From assembly GCA_044226395.1 (NCBI GenBank), contig JBGAHD010000005.1, positions 434,001 through 498,000 of the forward strand: a DNA stretch of 64,000 bases, given 5' to 3'. A program made the position numbers and the translations under genes. Positions 43,081-51,196 of this stretch are shown one piece after another. Every line of letters begins with the position of its first letter. Within the stretch, counting starts at the first letter, position 1. Source of the DNA: JBGAHD01 sp044226395. GTDB taxonomy: Bacteria; Pseudomonadota; Gammaproteobacteria; Xanthomonadales; Ahniellaceae. The notes below the pieces were generated by a model that was not told where the DNA came from, made no database searches, and saw nothing but the letters and a program-made list of their open reading frames with translations.

Positions 43081-43896
43081 ATGAGCCAGCGAGGGAACGA
43101 CACCACGATCGACGCGCGCCGTCGACGTTTGTTGCAAGCGACGGCCGCGGTCGGCGGCTTGAGCGCGATCGGCCCCTTGGCCGCGAAGAGCATCGACGCC
43201 GCGCTCGGCACCGAAGCGGTGTTCGGCGATGGCTTCGAAGTACGCAACTTCTACGACTTCACCACGGCCGCGATCGAAGACCCCTTGTCGATGTCGGGCG
43301 TGTGGAGCAACAACACGCAAGGCGTGGGCGGCAACGGTCCGCCGGGCAACCTCGCCAGCATGCGCGTGGCGCTGGCGCGCGATGGCGTGACGCGCATCGC
43401 GCAGCACGCGTTGGCGCCGGTCGACAATGCCTACAACGACAGCTTCGCCTTCGTGCCCAACATCGGCTCGGGCAATCTGCGCGCGACCGGCGTGATCTAT
43501 CGCGACCCGACCTACCAGCCGACGACCAATCACGAGATCGAGATCATTCTCGGCTGCCGCAGCGCGGTCGGCACGCATCGCTGGATCGAGTGTTTGTGGA
43601 GCGCGGCGGGCGCCGTCGATATCGCCAGCCTCGATGGCGGGCCGGGCAGCTACACCATCATCGGCAATGCGGTCGTCGCGATCGGTCCGCCGCAGGACGG
43701 CGATGTGTGGGTCGCCGAGTTGCTGCGCTCGACCAACACGGCGCGCTGGTACGTCAATGACACTCTGGTTTGCACGGCGACGAACGCGGTGATCACGAAT
43801 CTCGGCACGGGCGCGGGCATCGCGGGGTTCATGCGCCTGGGTGACACGCATCCGGGGGGATTGGGGTTTCGCAGTTTTCGGTGCGAGGCGTTTTGA
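43081..43896 (+). CDS. Tat-exported GFE-motif protein, jelly-roll type
   Basis: A 271-residue protein starting at an ATG preceded by GAGGAAAG. The Tat-like leader TIDARRRRLLQATAAVGG is followed by DAALGTEAVFGDGFEV with the GFE motif at 51-53. The remainder (HEIEIILGCRSAVGTHRWIE, VWVAELLRSTNTARWYVNDT, GFMRLGDTHPGGLGFRSFRC) is strand-rich and resembles a LamG/concanavalin-like jelly-roll, similar in style to the middle domain of the preceding gene. It is the third of three tandem genes with nearly the same leader and is convergent with the pseudokinase gene. Confidence 0.75.
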   Translation: MSQRGNDTTIDARRRRLLQATAAVGGLSAIGPLAAKSIDAALGTEAVFGDGFEVRNFYDFTTAAIEDPLSMSGVWSNNTQGVGGNGPPGNLASMRVALARDGVTRIAQHALAPVDNAYNDSFAFVPNIGSGNLRATGVIYRDPTYQPTTNHEIEIILGCRSAVGTHRWIECLWSAAGAVDIASLDGGPGSYTIIGNAVVAIGPPQDGDVWVAELLRSTNTARWYVNDTLVCTATNAVITNLGTGAGIAGFMRLGDTHPGGLGFRSFRCEAF

Positions 43897-43955
43897 TTCG
43901 CGCGGAGCGTTTGGCTGACTTGCTTTTGATGCGCGCGAAACGATGAAAGCGCGCG

Positions 43956-44927
43956 CTAGTCGCGCGTGGTCAAGCGACGCCACCACGACGTCACCGCCGA
44001 CAAGCCCCCACGCGGTCGACGCACCGCGCGCAGGGCTTCGAGCACATCGCGCGCATTGTTGAACGCGCCGTCGGCGGGCGCGGTGATGCCGCGCAGGAGC
44101 AGCCGTGTCAAGTCTTCGGGCAAATCTTCGCGCTCGCTGGCCAAGCGCGTCGTCACGCTAGACGCCTCGGCGGCGAGATCCCCTAAAGCCACCCGCGCCA
44201 CGAGCAAACACAAAGCGCTGGCATCGTCGCGCAGATCGCGCGGCCGCGGCTCGGCGGCGTGATTGCGACCATCGACGGCGAACGCCGCCGCGACCGCGCC
44301 CAGTCCACTCAAAGCCCACGCACCATCGACCACGCGGAACACTTGATCGGCCTCGATCGCGCCATGCGCGATGCCGCGCTCGTGCACGGCATCGACGGCG
44401 CCGGCGAGCGCGGTGAGCAACTCGATCAGTGTTTCGACATCGAAACGCGGCGCGGCGCTCAAGGCCTCGGGCAAGCTCTCGCCATCGATCGCGGCGCACC
44501 ACACGCCGATCTCGCCCTCTTGCTCGGCCACGCCATGCACGCGGATGAAGCGCGGATGCTCAACGCGCGTCAGCGCGCGCGCCCGACGCAGAATCGATTC
44601 GCTCGCGGCCGTGCCGGGCGGGAAACACTTCAACAGCACCTCGCGATCGAGCGCGGGATCGAAGGCGCGATGCAAGGTCCCGCCGCGCGAAGGCCCGATC
44701 GCCTCGCGCAGCACCAAACGACTGAAATAGCGCGGCGCCTGACCCAGGCGCGCGCCGAGACGCGCATCGCGCGCGAAGATGCCGGCCAGGGCCTCGATCT
44801 CTTGCAAGCGCTGCGCGACGCCGGGAGACAAGCCTTCGGCCTGACGCGTCCAATCGACGCCACGGCCGTCAGCCACCTGGGCGGCGGCGGCGATGAGTTT
44901 GTCGTGATCGGCGGGTGGATCGGCCAC
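43956..44927 (-). CDS. Degenerate serine/threonine protein kinase (pseudokinase)
   Basis: A 323-residue soluble protein with a kinase fold but without key catalytic residues. The ATP-site lysine is present (DREVLLKCFPPG), yet the catalytic loop HRDLKPxN is replaced by HGAIEADQVF, and DFG is replaced by LSGLGA; the glycine loop is also irregular (GPSRGG). Its N-terminal region and HRAFDPALDREV match the active kinase at 51197-53671, which reads YRAFDPALDRVV, so it derives from the same type of sigma-linked kinase but lost the membrane helix and TPR part. It follows the ECF sigma gene by four bases. A regulatory, non-catalytic role is inferred. Start is a GTG. Confidence 0.8.
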   Translation of the reverse strand: MADPPADHDKLIAAAAQVADGRGVDWTRQAEGLSPGVAQRLQEIEALAGIFARDARLGARLGQAPRYFSRLVLREAIGPSRGGTLHRAFDPALDREVLLKCFPPGTAASESILRRARALTRVEHPRFIRVHGVAEQEGEIGVWCAAIDGESLPEALSAAPRFDVETLIELLTALAGAVDAVHERGIAHGAIEADQVFRVVDGAWALSGLGAVAAAFAVDGRNHAAEPRPRDLRDDASALCLLVARVALGDLAAEASSVTTRLASEREDLPEDLTRLLLRGITAPADGAFNNARDVLEALRAVRRPRGGLSAVTSWWRRLTTRD

Positions 44928-44931
44928 GGCG

Positions 44932-45504
44932 TCAGTCGCGGTACGCGTCCATCAACTCGGCCAGACGCGCCAGCGCGCGCGCCACGCGCATGCGCGCGGC
45001 ATTGGCGCTGGGGCCGTCGGTGAGCGTGGCGATTTCTTCGTGCGACAGGCCCAGCTCGATGCGCATGATCACCATGTCGCGTTGTTCGGCGTCGAGCGTC
45101 TGCAACGCGTGCTCGTAGGCCTTGAGCGTTTCCACGCTGATGCTGCGCGCCAGCGGCGTGGGTTCGGATTCCGGCAGATCCTCGGGCACGCCCTCGTGCA
45201 CGGGGCGACGACCGATGCGGCGCATCTCGTCGCGCAGGATATTGGTCATGACGTGGCGCAGATAACCGAAGAACGCACCCGTGCCCTTGACCTCGAAGGT
45301 GGGCAAGTTCTGGAACGCGCGCATCAAGGTGGTCTGCACCAGATCGGCGGTCTCGTTGAGATCGCGCGCCGACGCGGGCAGCCGCCCGTGCGCCCAGCGC
45401 GTCAGCAGGGGCAGGTAGCGGCGCATCAGGCGATCGCGCGCGGCGGCATCGCCGCCACGGCTGCGTTCGACCAGGTCTTGGGTGGTTTCGAGCACGGCTG
45501 TCAT
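44932..45504 (-). CDS. ECF-type RNA polymerase sigma factor, kinase-linked (copy 1)
   Basis: A 190-residue sigma-70 family protein with a good ribosome site (GGAGGATTCC before the ATG). Region 2 spans about 15-90 (RYLPLLTRWAHGRLPASARD, LNETADLVQTTLMRAFQNLP, GAFFGYLRHVMTNILRDEMR) and region 4 about 125-185 (AYEHALQTLDAEQRDMVIMR, GLSHEEIATLTDG, ANAARMRVARALARLAEL). It reads like sigma factors that lie beside serine/threonine kinases; in Xanthomonas (EcfK-PknS) and Vibrio (EcfP-PknT) such pairs work by phosphorylation of the sigma factor. No anti-sigma gene is adjacent. The pseudokinase gene follows it and an active kinase is divergent. Confidence 0.88.
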   Translation of the reverse strand: MTAVLETTQDLVERSRGGDAAARDRLMRRYLPLLTRWAHGRLPASARDLNETADLVQTTLMRAFQNLPTFEVKGTGAFFGYLRHVMTNILRDEMRRIGRRPVHEGVPEDLPESEPTPLARSISVETLKAYEHALQTLDAEQRDMVIMRIELGLSHEEIATLTDGPSANAARMRVARALARLAELMDAYRD

Positions 45505-45674
45505 GGAATCCTCCGAAGGTCAAACGCCAGACCGGGCACCACCGCACGGCGGACTTGTCACGCCGTTCGCCCCCGGCGCAGTATCGCAGCCGAGTCACGA
45601 CCTGGCCAAGGCGGCACAATCGCGACGGCGTTCGCCGCGGCGGGTCCGCGACGTTCTTCGCCTCAGGGGAAGCG

Positions 45675-48320
45675 ATGAGCAAATCACCGACCGACCAACC
45701 GCCCAGCGACCGCGTCGCCTCGCCGACGCCGGACGATGGCGCGCGCCTGTCGCGGCTGAGCGATGTTTTCGCGGCGCTGGCGCAAGTCGGCGACACGCCC
45801 GCGCCCAAGGCCGCCGCGCCGGCCAGCGCCGATGGCGCGGAAGTGCTCGATGTCTGGCGTCTCGTCAGGCATCTCGGCAGCGGCGGCATGGGCGATGTCT
45901 ATCTGGCCGAGCGCTGCGATGGGCGCGTCGAGCAACAAGTGGCGATCAAGCGCGTGCGCGACGCGCGCCCGGCCGCAGTCGAGCGCCTGGGCCGCGAGCT
46001 GCGCATCCTGGCGCGCCTGGCCCATCCCAACATCGCGCGCTTTCTCGATGCCGGTCTCGACGCGCGCGGCATGCCCTACATGGTCATGGAATACGTCGCG
46101 GGCGAAACCATCGACGCCTATTGCGCCGCGCGTCGCCTGCCGCTGGCCGATCGCCTCCGCTTGTTGATGGCGGTGTGCGAGGCGGTCGATCACGCGCATC
46201 GTCACTTGGTCGTGCACCGCGATCTGAAGCCCGCGAACGTGCTGGTGGATGAGCAAGGCACGCCCAAGCTCCTCGACTTCGGCATCGCCAAGTTGCTCGA
46301 GGATTCCGGCCCGGCCACGTACACGGCCAATGTCGTGATGACCCTGGTCTATGCCGCGCCCGAGCAGTTGCTCGGCGATGCGGTGTCGACCGCGACGGAT
46401 GTCTACGCGCTCGGTCTGCTCGCGCACTTGCTGCTGACCGGCGAACTGCCGCTGGCGCGTCAGGCCGAGACCGCATCCGAAATGATCGCGCGCGCGCCCT
46501 TCGATGAACCGCCCGCGCCGAGCACGCGCCTGGCCGCGCGCGAAGCCCGCGGCGAACGCTGGCCGGTGAGCGCGCGCGAATTGCGCGGCGATCTCGACGC
46601 CGTGCTGCTGACCGCGCTCGCGCCCGAACCCGCGCGTCGCTACGCCAGCGCCGCCGCGCTGCGCGAGGAATTGCGCAATGTGCTCGAGGCGCGCCCGGTG
46701 CGCGTGCGCGCGCATTCGACGTGGTATCGGACGCGCCGTTTCATCACGCGGCATCGCTGGGGCGTGGCGGCATCGCTGGCGGTGATCGCGTCGATCCTCG
46801 GCGGCCTGGGCGTGTCGTTGTGGCAAGCGCGCGAAGCGCGCGCGCAGGCCGCGCGCGCCGAGATCGAACTGGCGCGCGCCGAAGCCGTGAAAGGGTTCGT
46901 CGCCGACATGTTTTCCGCCGCCGATCCTTATGGCGCGGCCCAGCACGAGGTGCAACTCTCGACCGTGCTCGAAGCCGCCGAACAACGCCTGGGCACCGAG
47001 CTGCGCGCGCAACCGGCGGTGCAGGCGGAATTGGCCGAGATCCTGGGCAATGCCTATGTCTCGCTGATCGATCATGCGCGCGCGCGACGCATGCTCGAAC
47101 TCGCGCTGACGAGCGATCAGGCCAGCCCCACGCCCTCGCCGCGACGTCAGGCGCGCGTGCGCGCGCGGCTCGCCTTCATGGACCTCACGCAAGACGGCAA
47201 GGCCGAAGCCTTGGCGACGCTCGAGCAAGTCACCGCGCAATTGCGCGCGCTCGGGCCCGAGGCGCGACCCGATCTATCGCGCGCCCTGAGCCTGCTCGCC
47301 GACGCGCATTGGCAACGCGAGCAAGTCGACTCGGCCCTGCACGACATCGCTGAGAATCTCGATTTGGTCGGCACGATCTCGGGTCACGATTCCGCCGAGT
47401 ATTGGGACGCGCTCGCCTCGCAAGCCGAGTACCTGCGCATCGCCGGACGTCACGAAGAAGCCGCGCAGCAAGCGCGCATGGCCGCTGAAGGTCTGGAACG
47501 CACGCACGGTCCCGACAAGCTGTCGACCTTGATCGCGCGTCGCGTGCAGGCCAATGCCCTGGCCGATGCCGGCAAGGCGCGCGAGGCCCTGCCCTTGCTC
47601 GACGATCTGGTCGAGCGCTTCGGCAAGGTGCTGAGCAAGACCCACACGTATTATCAAGGCACGCGCTTCGTGCAGGCCGATGCATTGTGGTCGCTCGGCT
47701 ATCTCGATCGCGCCGCCACGGCCTATCGCGAACTGGCCGTGAGTGATGACGCCGAGACCCAACGCAACGCCGTCACCATTCACCAGCGCATCGGCGCGGT
47801 CGAACTGGCACGCGAGCGCTACGCCGAGGCCTTGCCCGAATTGCAGATCGCGCTCGACTTCTTCCGTCAGGCCACGGGCCCCGAGTCGACGCCGACGATT
47901 CTCATCGCCACGGCGCGCGTTGAAGCGCTGCTGGGTTTGCATCGTTTCGACGAGGCGCGCGCGGAACTCGCCACGCTCGACCTCCCCGCCAAGGAAAATG
48001 ATCTGCGCACCGCCACGCGCTGGCGACTGGCCGCGGCGCGGCTCGCGCGCCACGATCGCGACGAAGCACGGGCGCGCGAACTGATCGACGAGTCGCTCGC
48101 GCGCCTGCGCAAGGACGGCAAAGAAGACGCGCGCGAAGCCATCGGCACCTGGATCGCGCTGGGTGAACTCGAGCGCGATCAGGGTCACGTCGAAGCAGCG
48201 CTCGCTGCCTTGACGCACGCGCGCCAGCTGCTCGACACGCAACTCGCGACGCCGACGCCGCAATCGCGACAGGTCGATGAGGCGTTGAAGGCGCTAGCCT
48301 CGAAACCGGCGAAAGGCTGA
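45675..48320 (+). CDS. Membrane serine/threonine kinase with periplasmic TPR-like domain (copy 1)
   Basis: An 881-residue receptor-like kinase. The kinase domain (about 58-330) is intact: GSGGMGDVYLAER, VAIKRV, VHRDLKPANVLV, LLDFGIAKLL, APEQLLGD. One membrane helix (WGVAASLAVIASILGGLGVS) lies at about 360-380. The remaining about 500 residues are helical TPR-like repeats that should lie in the periplasm. The ATG at 45675 is preceded by AGGGGAAGCG; the frame extends 40 codons upstream without support. It is divergent from the ECF sigma gene, 170 bases apart. Phosphorylating that sigma factor is the natural hypothesis. Confidence 0.9.
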   Translation: MSKSPTDQPPSDRVASPTPDDGARLSRLSDVFAALAQVGDTPAPKAAAPASADGAEVLDVWRLVRHLGSGGMGDVYLAERCDGRVEQQVAIKRVRDARPAAVERLGRELRILARLAHPNIARFLDAGLDARGMPYMVMEYVAGETIDAYCAARRLPLADRLRLLMAVCEAVDHAHRHLVVHRDLKPANVLVDEQGTPKLLDFGIAKLLEDSGPATYTANVVMTLVYAAPEQLLGDAVSTATDVYALGLLAHLLLTGELPLARQAETASEMIARAPFDEPPAPSTRLAAREARGERWPVSARELRGDLDAVLLTALAPEPARRYASAAALREELRNVLEARPVRVRAHSTWYRTRRFITRHRWGVAASLAVIASILGGLGVSLWQAREARAQAARAEIELARAEAVKGFVADMFSAADPYGAAQHEVQLSTVLEAAEQRLGTELRAQPAVQAELAEILGNAYVSLIDHARARRMLELALTSDQASPTPSPRRQARVRARLAFMDLTQDGKAEALATLEQVTAQLRALGPEARPDLSRALSLLADAHWQREQVDSALHDIAENLDLVGTISGHDSAEYWDALASQAEYLRIAGRHEEAAQQARMAAEGLERTHGPDKLSTLIARRVQANALADAGKAREALPLLDDLVERFGKVLSKTHTYYQGTRFVQADALWSLGYLDRAATAYRELAVSDDAETQRNAVTIHQRIGAVELARERYAEALPELQIALDFFRQATGPESTPTILIATARVEALLGLHRFDEARAELATLDLPAKENDLRTATRWRLAAARLARHDRDEARARELIDESLARLRKDGKEDAREAIGTWIALGELERDQGHVEAALAALTHARQLLDTQLATPTPQSRQVDEALKALASKPAKG

Positions 48321-48332
48321 GCCGAGACGTCA

Positions 48333-48369
48333 TGGCGTCAAGCGCGGCGTTGTTCCGCGAGTGACGCCA
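48333..48369. terminator. Convergent hairpin terminator
   Basis: Outer arms TGGCGTCA and TGACGCCA match perfectly, with an inner CGCGG/CCGCG pairing around a T-containing loop. The hairpin separates the stop of the kinase gene from the stop of the convergent beta-helix gene. Confidence 0.6.
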
Positions 48370-48377
48370 CGCGCCGA

Positions 48378-49448
48378 CTACGGCGCCTCGAAGTCATCCG
48401 CGAAAGCGACATCCTGGAATTCATACGCGCCCATGTCGACCTGCGGGCCATTGGTGCGCTCATGACCATCGGCATCCCAGCGACCCAGCGCGTAGTCCGG
48501 CGTGCCGTGATCGCGCAGCGGTGAGCTTTCCATCAAGCGATAGTCGTGATTGAACAGATCCACGAATTCGGGATTGGTCAGGGCCAGATTGCCCGCCGCG
48601 TTGGCTGGGACGTTACCGCCCAGCGTTAGGAAGTTGGTGGAAAACAGATCAATGTGATCGTTGTCGAGCTGCAGATGCGGGTCTTCGGTGAAGGCGAACA
48701 CGGTGTTGTAGATCACCGCGCGCGCGCTGCCGCCGACCCGCAGCGTCGCGGCGCAAGCAGGATCGGCATTGGGCAGGCATTGATTGGCGACGAAGGTGTT
48801 GTTGCCCAACAGCACCGCGGTCGCGCTGGCGGGCGTGTAGTTGGCCGTCACTTCCAGCGCGGCATTGCCGTAGTGCGAACTGTTGGCCCAGAACTCACTG
48901 TCGCGCACGAACACGAGGCCCGACGACGAGCCAATCGACAGACCACCCGCGTAACCATCGCTCTTGTTGTGATCGAACAGCACGCGATCGACATCGACCG
49001 TACCCGCGAAGCCCGTGCCACCGCCCAGACGCGCGCCGCCGCCACGCAGCGGATCGTAACCATTGCGAATGGTCAGGCCATGCACGCGGATCGTGCCGTT
49101 GGTGCCGCTCTCGCCGAGCAAGCGCAGCACTTGGCGCGCGCCCTGACCGTCGAGCACGGTCAGCTTGGCGTCGTTGGTATGTAGGCCACAGGGATTGCCG
49201 ACCAGATCGATGTAGCCGCCATCGAGCGTCAGGTCGAAACTGTCGTTGGTGAAGTAAGCGAAGGCGACCGGATTGGTGCTGGACGTGTAGGTGCCGATGG
49301 CCAGTTTGATCAGGTCGTTTTCTTGATTGGCCGCCGCGCCGGTCAGCGCGTCGCGCAGCTCGCTGCCCGTGCTCACGCAGTAATTCGCCGCCCGCGCGCC
49401 GAAGCAGGCCACGAGCAGACCCAGCAGCAACACCCCTCGCGAAGCCAT
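48378..49448 (-). CDS. Secreted right-handed beta-helix protein (copy 1) with C-terminal GFE-like motif
   Basis: A 356-residue protein with a signal peptide (MASRGVLLLGLLVACFGARA). The middle is a right-handed parallel beta-helix of the pectate-lyase/polymorphic-outer-membrane type: TVLDGQGARQVLRLLG, VHGLTIRNGYD, VDVDRVLFDHNKSDGYAGGL, FVRDSEFWANSS, LLGNNTFVANQC, with HDYRLMESSPLRDHGTPDYA and MGAYEF near the end. The last residues are DVAFADDFEAP, a variant of the GFE motif (D for G). A closely related gene lies at 50053-51126. The chosen ATG is preceded by CGGAGGAATCG. Carbohydrate binding or surface display are possible; no catalytic residues could be assigned. Confidence 0.83.
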   Translation of the reverse strand: MASRGVLLLGLLVACFGARAANYCVSTGSELRDALTGAAANQENDLIKLAIGTYTSSTNPVAFAYFTNDSFDLTLDGGYIDLVGNPCGLHTNDAKLTVLDGQGARQVLRLLGESGTNGTIRVHGLTIRNGYDPLRGGGARLGGGTGFAGTVDVDRVLFDHNKSDGYAGGLSIGSSSGLVFVRDSEFWANSSHYGNAALEVTANYTPASATAVLLGNNTFVANQCLPNADPACAATLRVGGSARAVIYNTVFAFTEDPHLQLDNDHIDLFSTNFLTLGGNVPANAAGNLALTNPEFVDLFNHDYRLMESSPLRDHGTPDYALGRWDADGHERTNGPQVDMGAYEFQDVAFADDFEAP

Positions 49449-49497
49449 GAGCGATTCCTCCGTCGGGGCCCGTCGCCCCTCGCAGGAATCAATGCCG
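49449..49497 (-). promoter_or_regulatory. Conserved leader with hairpin before beta-helix gene 1
   Basis: On the minus strand the sequence from CGGCATTGAT to the ribosome site CGACGGAGGAATCG is shared with the leader of the second beta-helix gene. Between them lies a small hairpin, GGGGC-GACGG-GCCCC (49465-49479). Conservation of the untranslated part suggests a recent duplication or a functional element. Confidence 0.55.
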
Positions 49498-49630
49498 TTG
49501 CATGGCGAAACGAACGCGGACACGCCGTCCGCTAGCACCTTGCGCGGAGCGCGGACCCTTCGCGCTCCCAATTCCCATGCCCCCAAAAAGCGAGGCGCGC
49601 GCGATGCGATCGCGGCGCCCCTGGCCTACT

Positions 49631-49948
49631 TCAACCGAACGATAGCGAACGCCCCGCGCGCTCTCGCGGCGCGCGGCGTCGCGCCTGGACCCGCGTGCGG
49701 CGGCGCGCGATGTCCCAGCGTCGGCGCCAGCGACGCGCCCGCTCGAAACCCATCAAGGCATCGAGCTGCAACAGGATCAAGGCCGGCGCCACCAGCAACC
49801 AGAACGGCAACCAGCCGATCCAGGCATGATGGCCGCGCGCCGCGGGCACCGTCAGCACCAGGGCCGCGCCGGCCAGGCCCCAGGCCCGCGCCACGCGCGC
49901 GAAAAAACGCAGGGAATCGCGGTCGAAACGTCGAGTCATCGTGATCAT
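49631..49948 (-). CDS. Small membrane protein between the beta-helix paralogues
   Basis: A 105-residue protein with a strong ribosome site (GGAGGTGG before the ATG at 49948). Two hydrophobic segments are visible (VARAWGLAGAALVLTVPAA and WIGWLPFWLLVAPALILLQL) followed by a strongly basic C-terminus (RARRWRRRWDIARRR). No family recognised. The longer track frame to 50056 runs into the neighbouring gene's end. It is on the same strand as both beta-helix genes, so it may be a part of their unit, perhaps helping export; that is a guess from position. Confidence 0.6.
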   Translation of the reverse strand: MITMTRRFDRDSLRFFARVARAWGLAGAALVLTVPAARGHHAWIGWLPFWLLVAPALILLQLDALMGFERARRWRRRWDIARRRTRVQARRRAPRERAGRSLSFG

Positions 49949-50052
49949 GGTCCACCTCCGAGGGGCGCAAGCCTCGGCGCTGGCCGTCTCAAATCGTGGG
50001 ATGGCGCAACGCCCGGCGGCGCCTTGGCGCCGCGCGGGGCCTGGCCGAGCGA

Positions 50053-51126
50053 TCACTGCAGCGATTCGAAGCCGTCGGTGAACGTCATCTCCTGGTACTC
50101 ATAGGCGCCGATGTCGACCTGCGCGCCATTGACGCGATCATTGCCGTCGTTGTCCCACAGTCCCAGTTCGAAGGCCGCCGTGCCGACATCGCGCAGTGGC
50201 GACGTCGCGAGCAAACGAAAGTCATGCGTGAAGGGACTGACGAAGTCGGGATTGGTCACCAGGAGATTGCCCACCGACTGCGCCGGCGCGCGTCCAGCGG
50301 TGTTGAGATAGGCGTTGGCGTGCAGACTGATGACGTCGTTGTCCAAGTACAAGTGCGGTTCTTCGGTGAACGCAAACACTGAGTTGTAGACCACCGCGCT
50401 CGCGTCGCCACCGATGCGCAGCGTGCCAGCGCACGCGGGATCGGCGCCGGTCGAACACTGATTGGCCACAAAGGTATTGTTGCCGACGAAGACCGCGTTG
50501 CCGCTGCTCGGCGCGCGATAGGCCGTAATCTCCAGGGCCGTCGCATCGATCAGCGCGCCATTGGCCCAGAATTCGCTGTCGCGCACGTACACGGTGCCGG
50601 CGGGCGAGCTGATCGATAGCGCGCCGCCCGAGGTATCGCTGCGGTTGTGATCGAACAGCACGCGATCGACATCGACCTTGCCCTGATACGTCGCATTGCC
50701 GCCCAGCGCCGCGCCACCGCCGTTGTGCGTGGCGTGACCATTGCGCACGGTGAGCGCGCGCACGACGATATTGCCCTGACTGGCGCCGCTGGCCAGCATG
50801 CGCAGCACTTGGCGCGCGCCTTGACCGTCGAGCACGGTCAGGCGCGGATCATTGGTCCATCGCCCGCAAGGGTTGCCGTTGAGCGCGGCATAGCCGCCTT
50901 CGACCCACACATTGAAGTTCTCGCTGGTGTAGTAGCCGAAGGCCACCGCGCCTGAGCTCACCGTATACGTGCCCGCGACGAGCTGGATCAGATCGTTTTC
51001 CTGATTGCTCGCCGCCGTCGTCAGCGCATCGCGTAACTCGGCGCCGTTGGTGACGCAGAAGAATCCCGCGCGCGCCGGCAGACAGGCCAGCAGCAGACCC
51101 AGCGCCAATACCCCTCGCGAAACCAT
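50053..51126 (-). CDS. Secreted right-handed beta-helix protein (copy 2) with C-terminal GFE motif
   Basis: A 357-residue paralogue of the gene at 48378-49448, aligning along its whole length: signal peptide MVSRGVLALGLLLACLPARA; TVLDGQGARQVLRMLA; VDVDRVLFDHNRSDTSGGAL; YVRDSEFWANGA; FVGNNTFVANQC; LYNDV-like LYLDNDVISL; LATSPLRDVGTAAFELG; and DIGAYEY before the end MTFTDGFESLQ. Two Cys pairs (CVTNGAEL with NPCGR; NQCSTGADPACA) are kept in both. It is 70 bases downstream of the kinase-TPR gene stop and on the same strand as it. Function unknown; likely secreted by the same route as the other GFE-motif proteins. Confidence 0.83.
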   Translation of the reverse strand: MVSRGVLALGLLLACLPARAGFFCVTNGAELRDALTTAASNQENDLIQLVAGTYTVSSGAVAFGYYTSENFNVWVEGGYAALNGNPCGRWTNDPRLTVLDGQGARQVLRMLASGASQGNIVVRALTVRNGHATHNGGGAALGGNATYQGKVDVDRVLFDHNRSDTSGGALSISSPAGTVYVRDSEFWANGALIDATALEITAYRAPSSGNAVFVGNNTFVANQCSTGADPACAGTLRIGGDASAVVYNSVFAFTEEPHLYLDNDVISLHANAYLNTAGRAPAQSVGNLLVTNPDFVSPFTHDFRLLATSPLRDVGTAAFELGLWDNDGNDRVNGAQVDIGAYEYQEMTFTDGFESLQ

Positions 51127-51171
51127 GACCGATTCCTCCGTCGGGCCGATGCCCCACGGAGATCAATGCCG
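51127..51171 (-). promoter_or_regulatory. Conserved leader with hairpin before beta-helix gene 2
   Basis: The minus-strand leader repeats the arrangement seen before gene 1: CGGCATTGAT, then a hairpin (GGGC-ATCG-GCCC, 51143-51154) and the ribosome site CGACGGAGGAATCG directly before the ATG. Confidence 0.55.
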
Positions 51172-51196
51172 CTTCGACGCGAATCGAACGCGGGGG

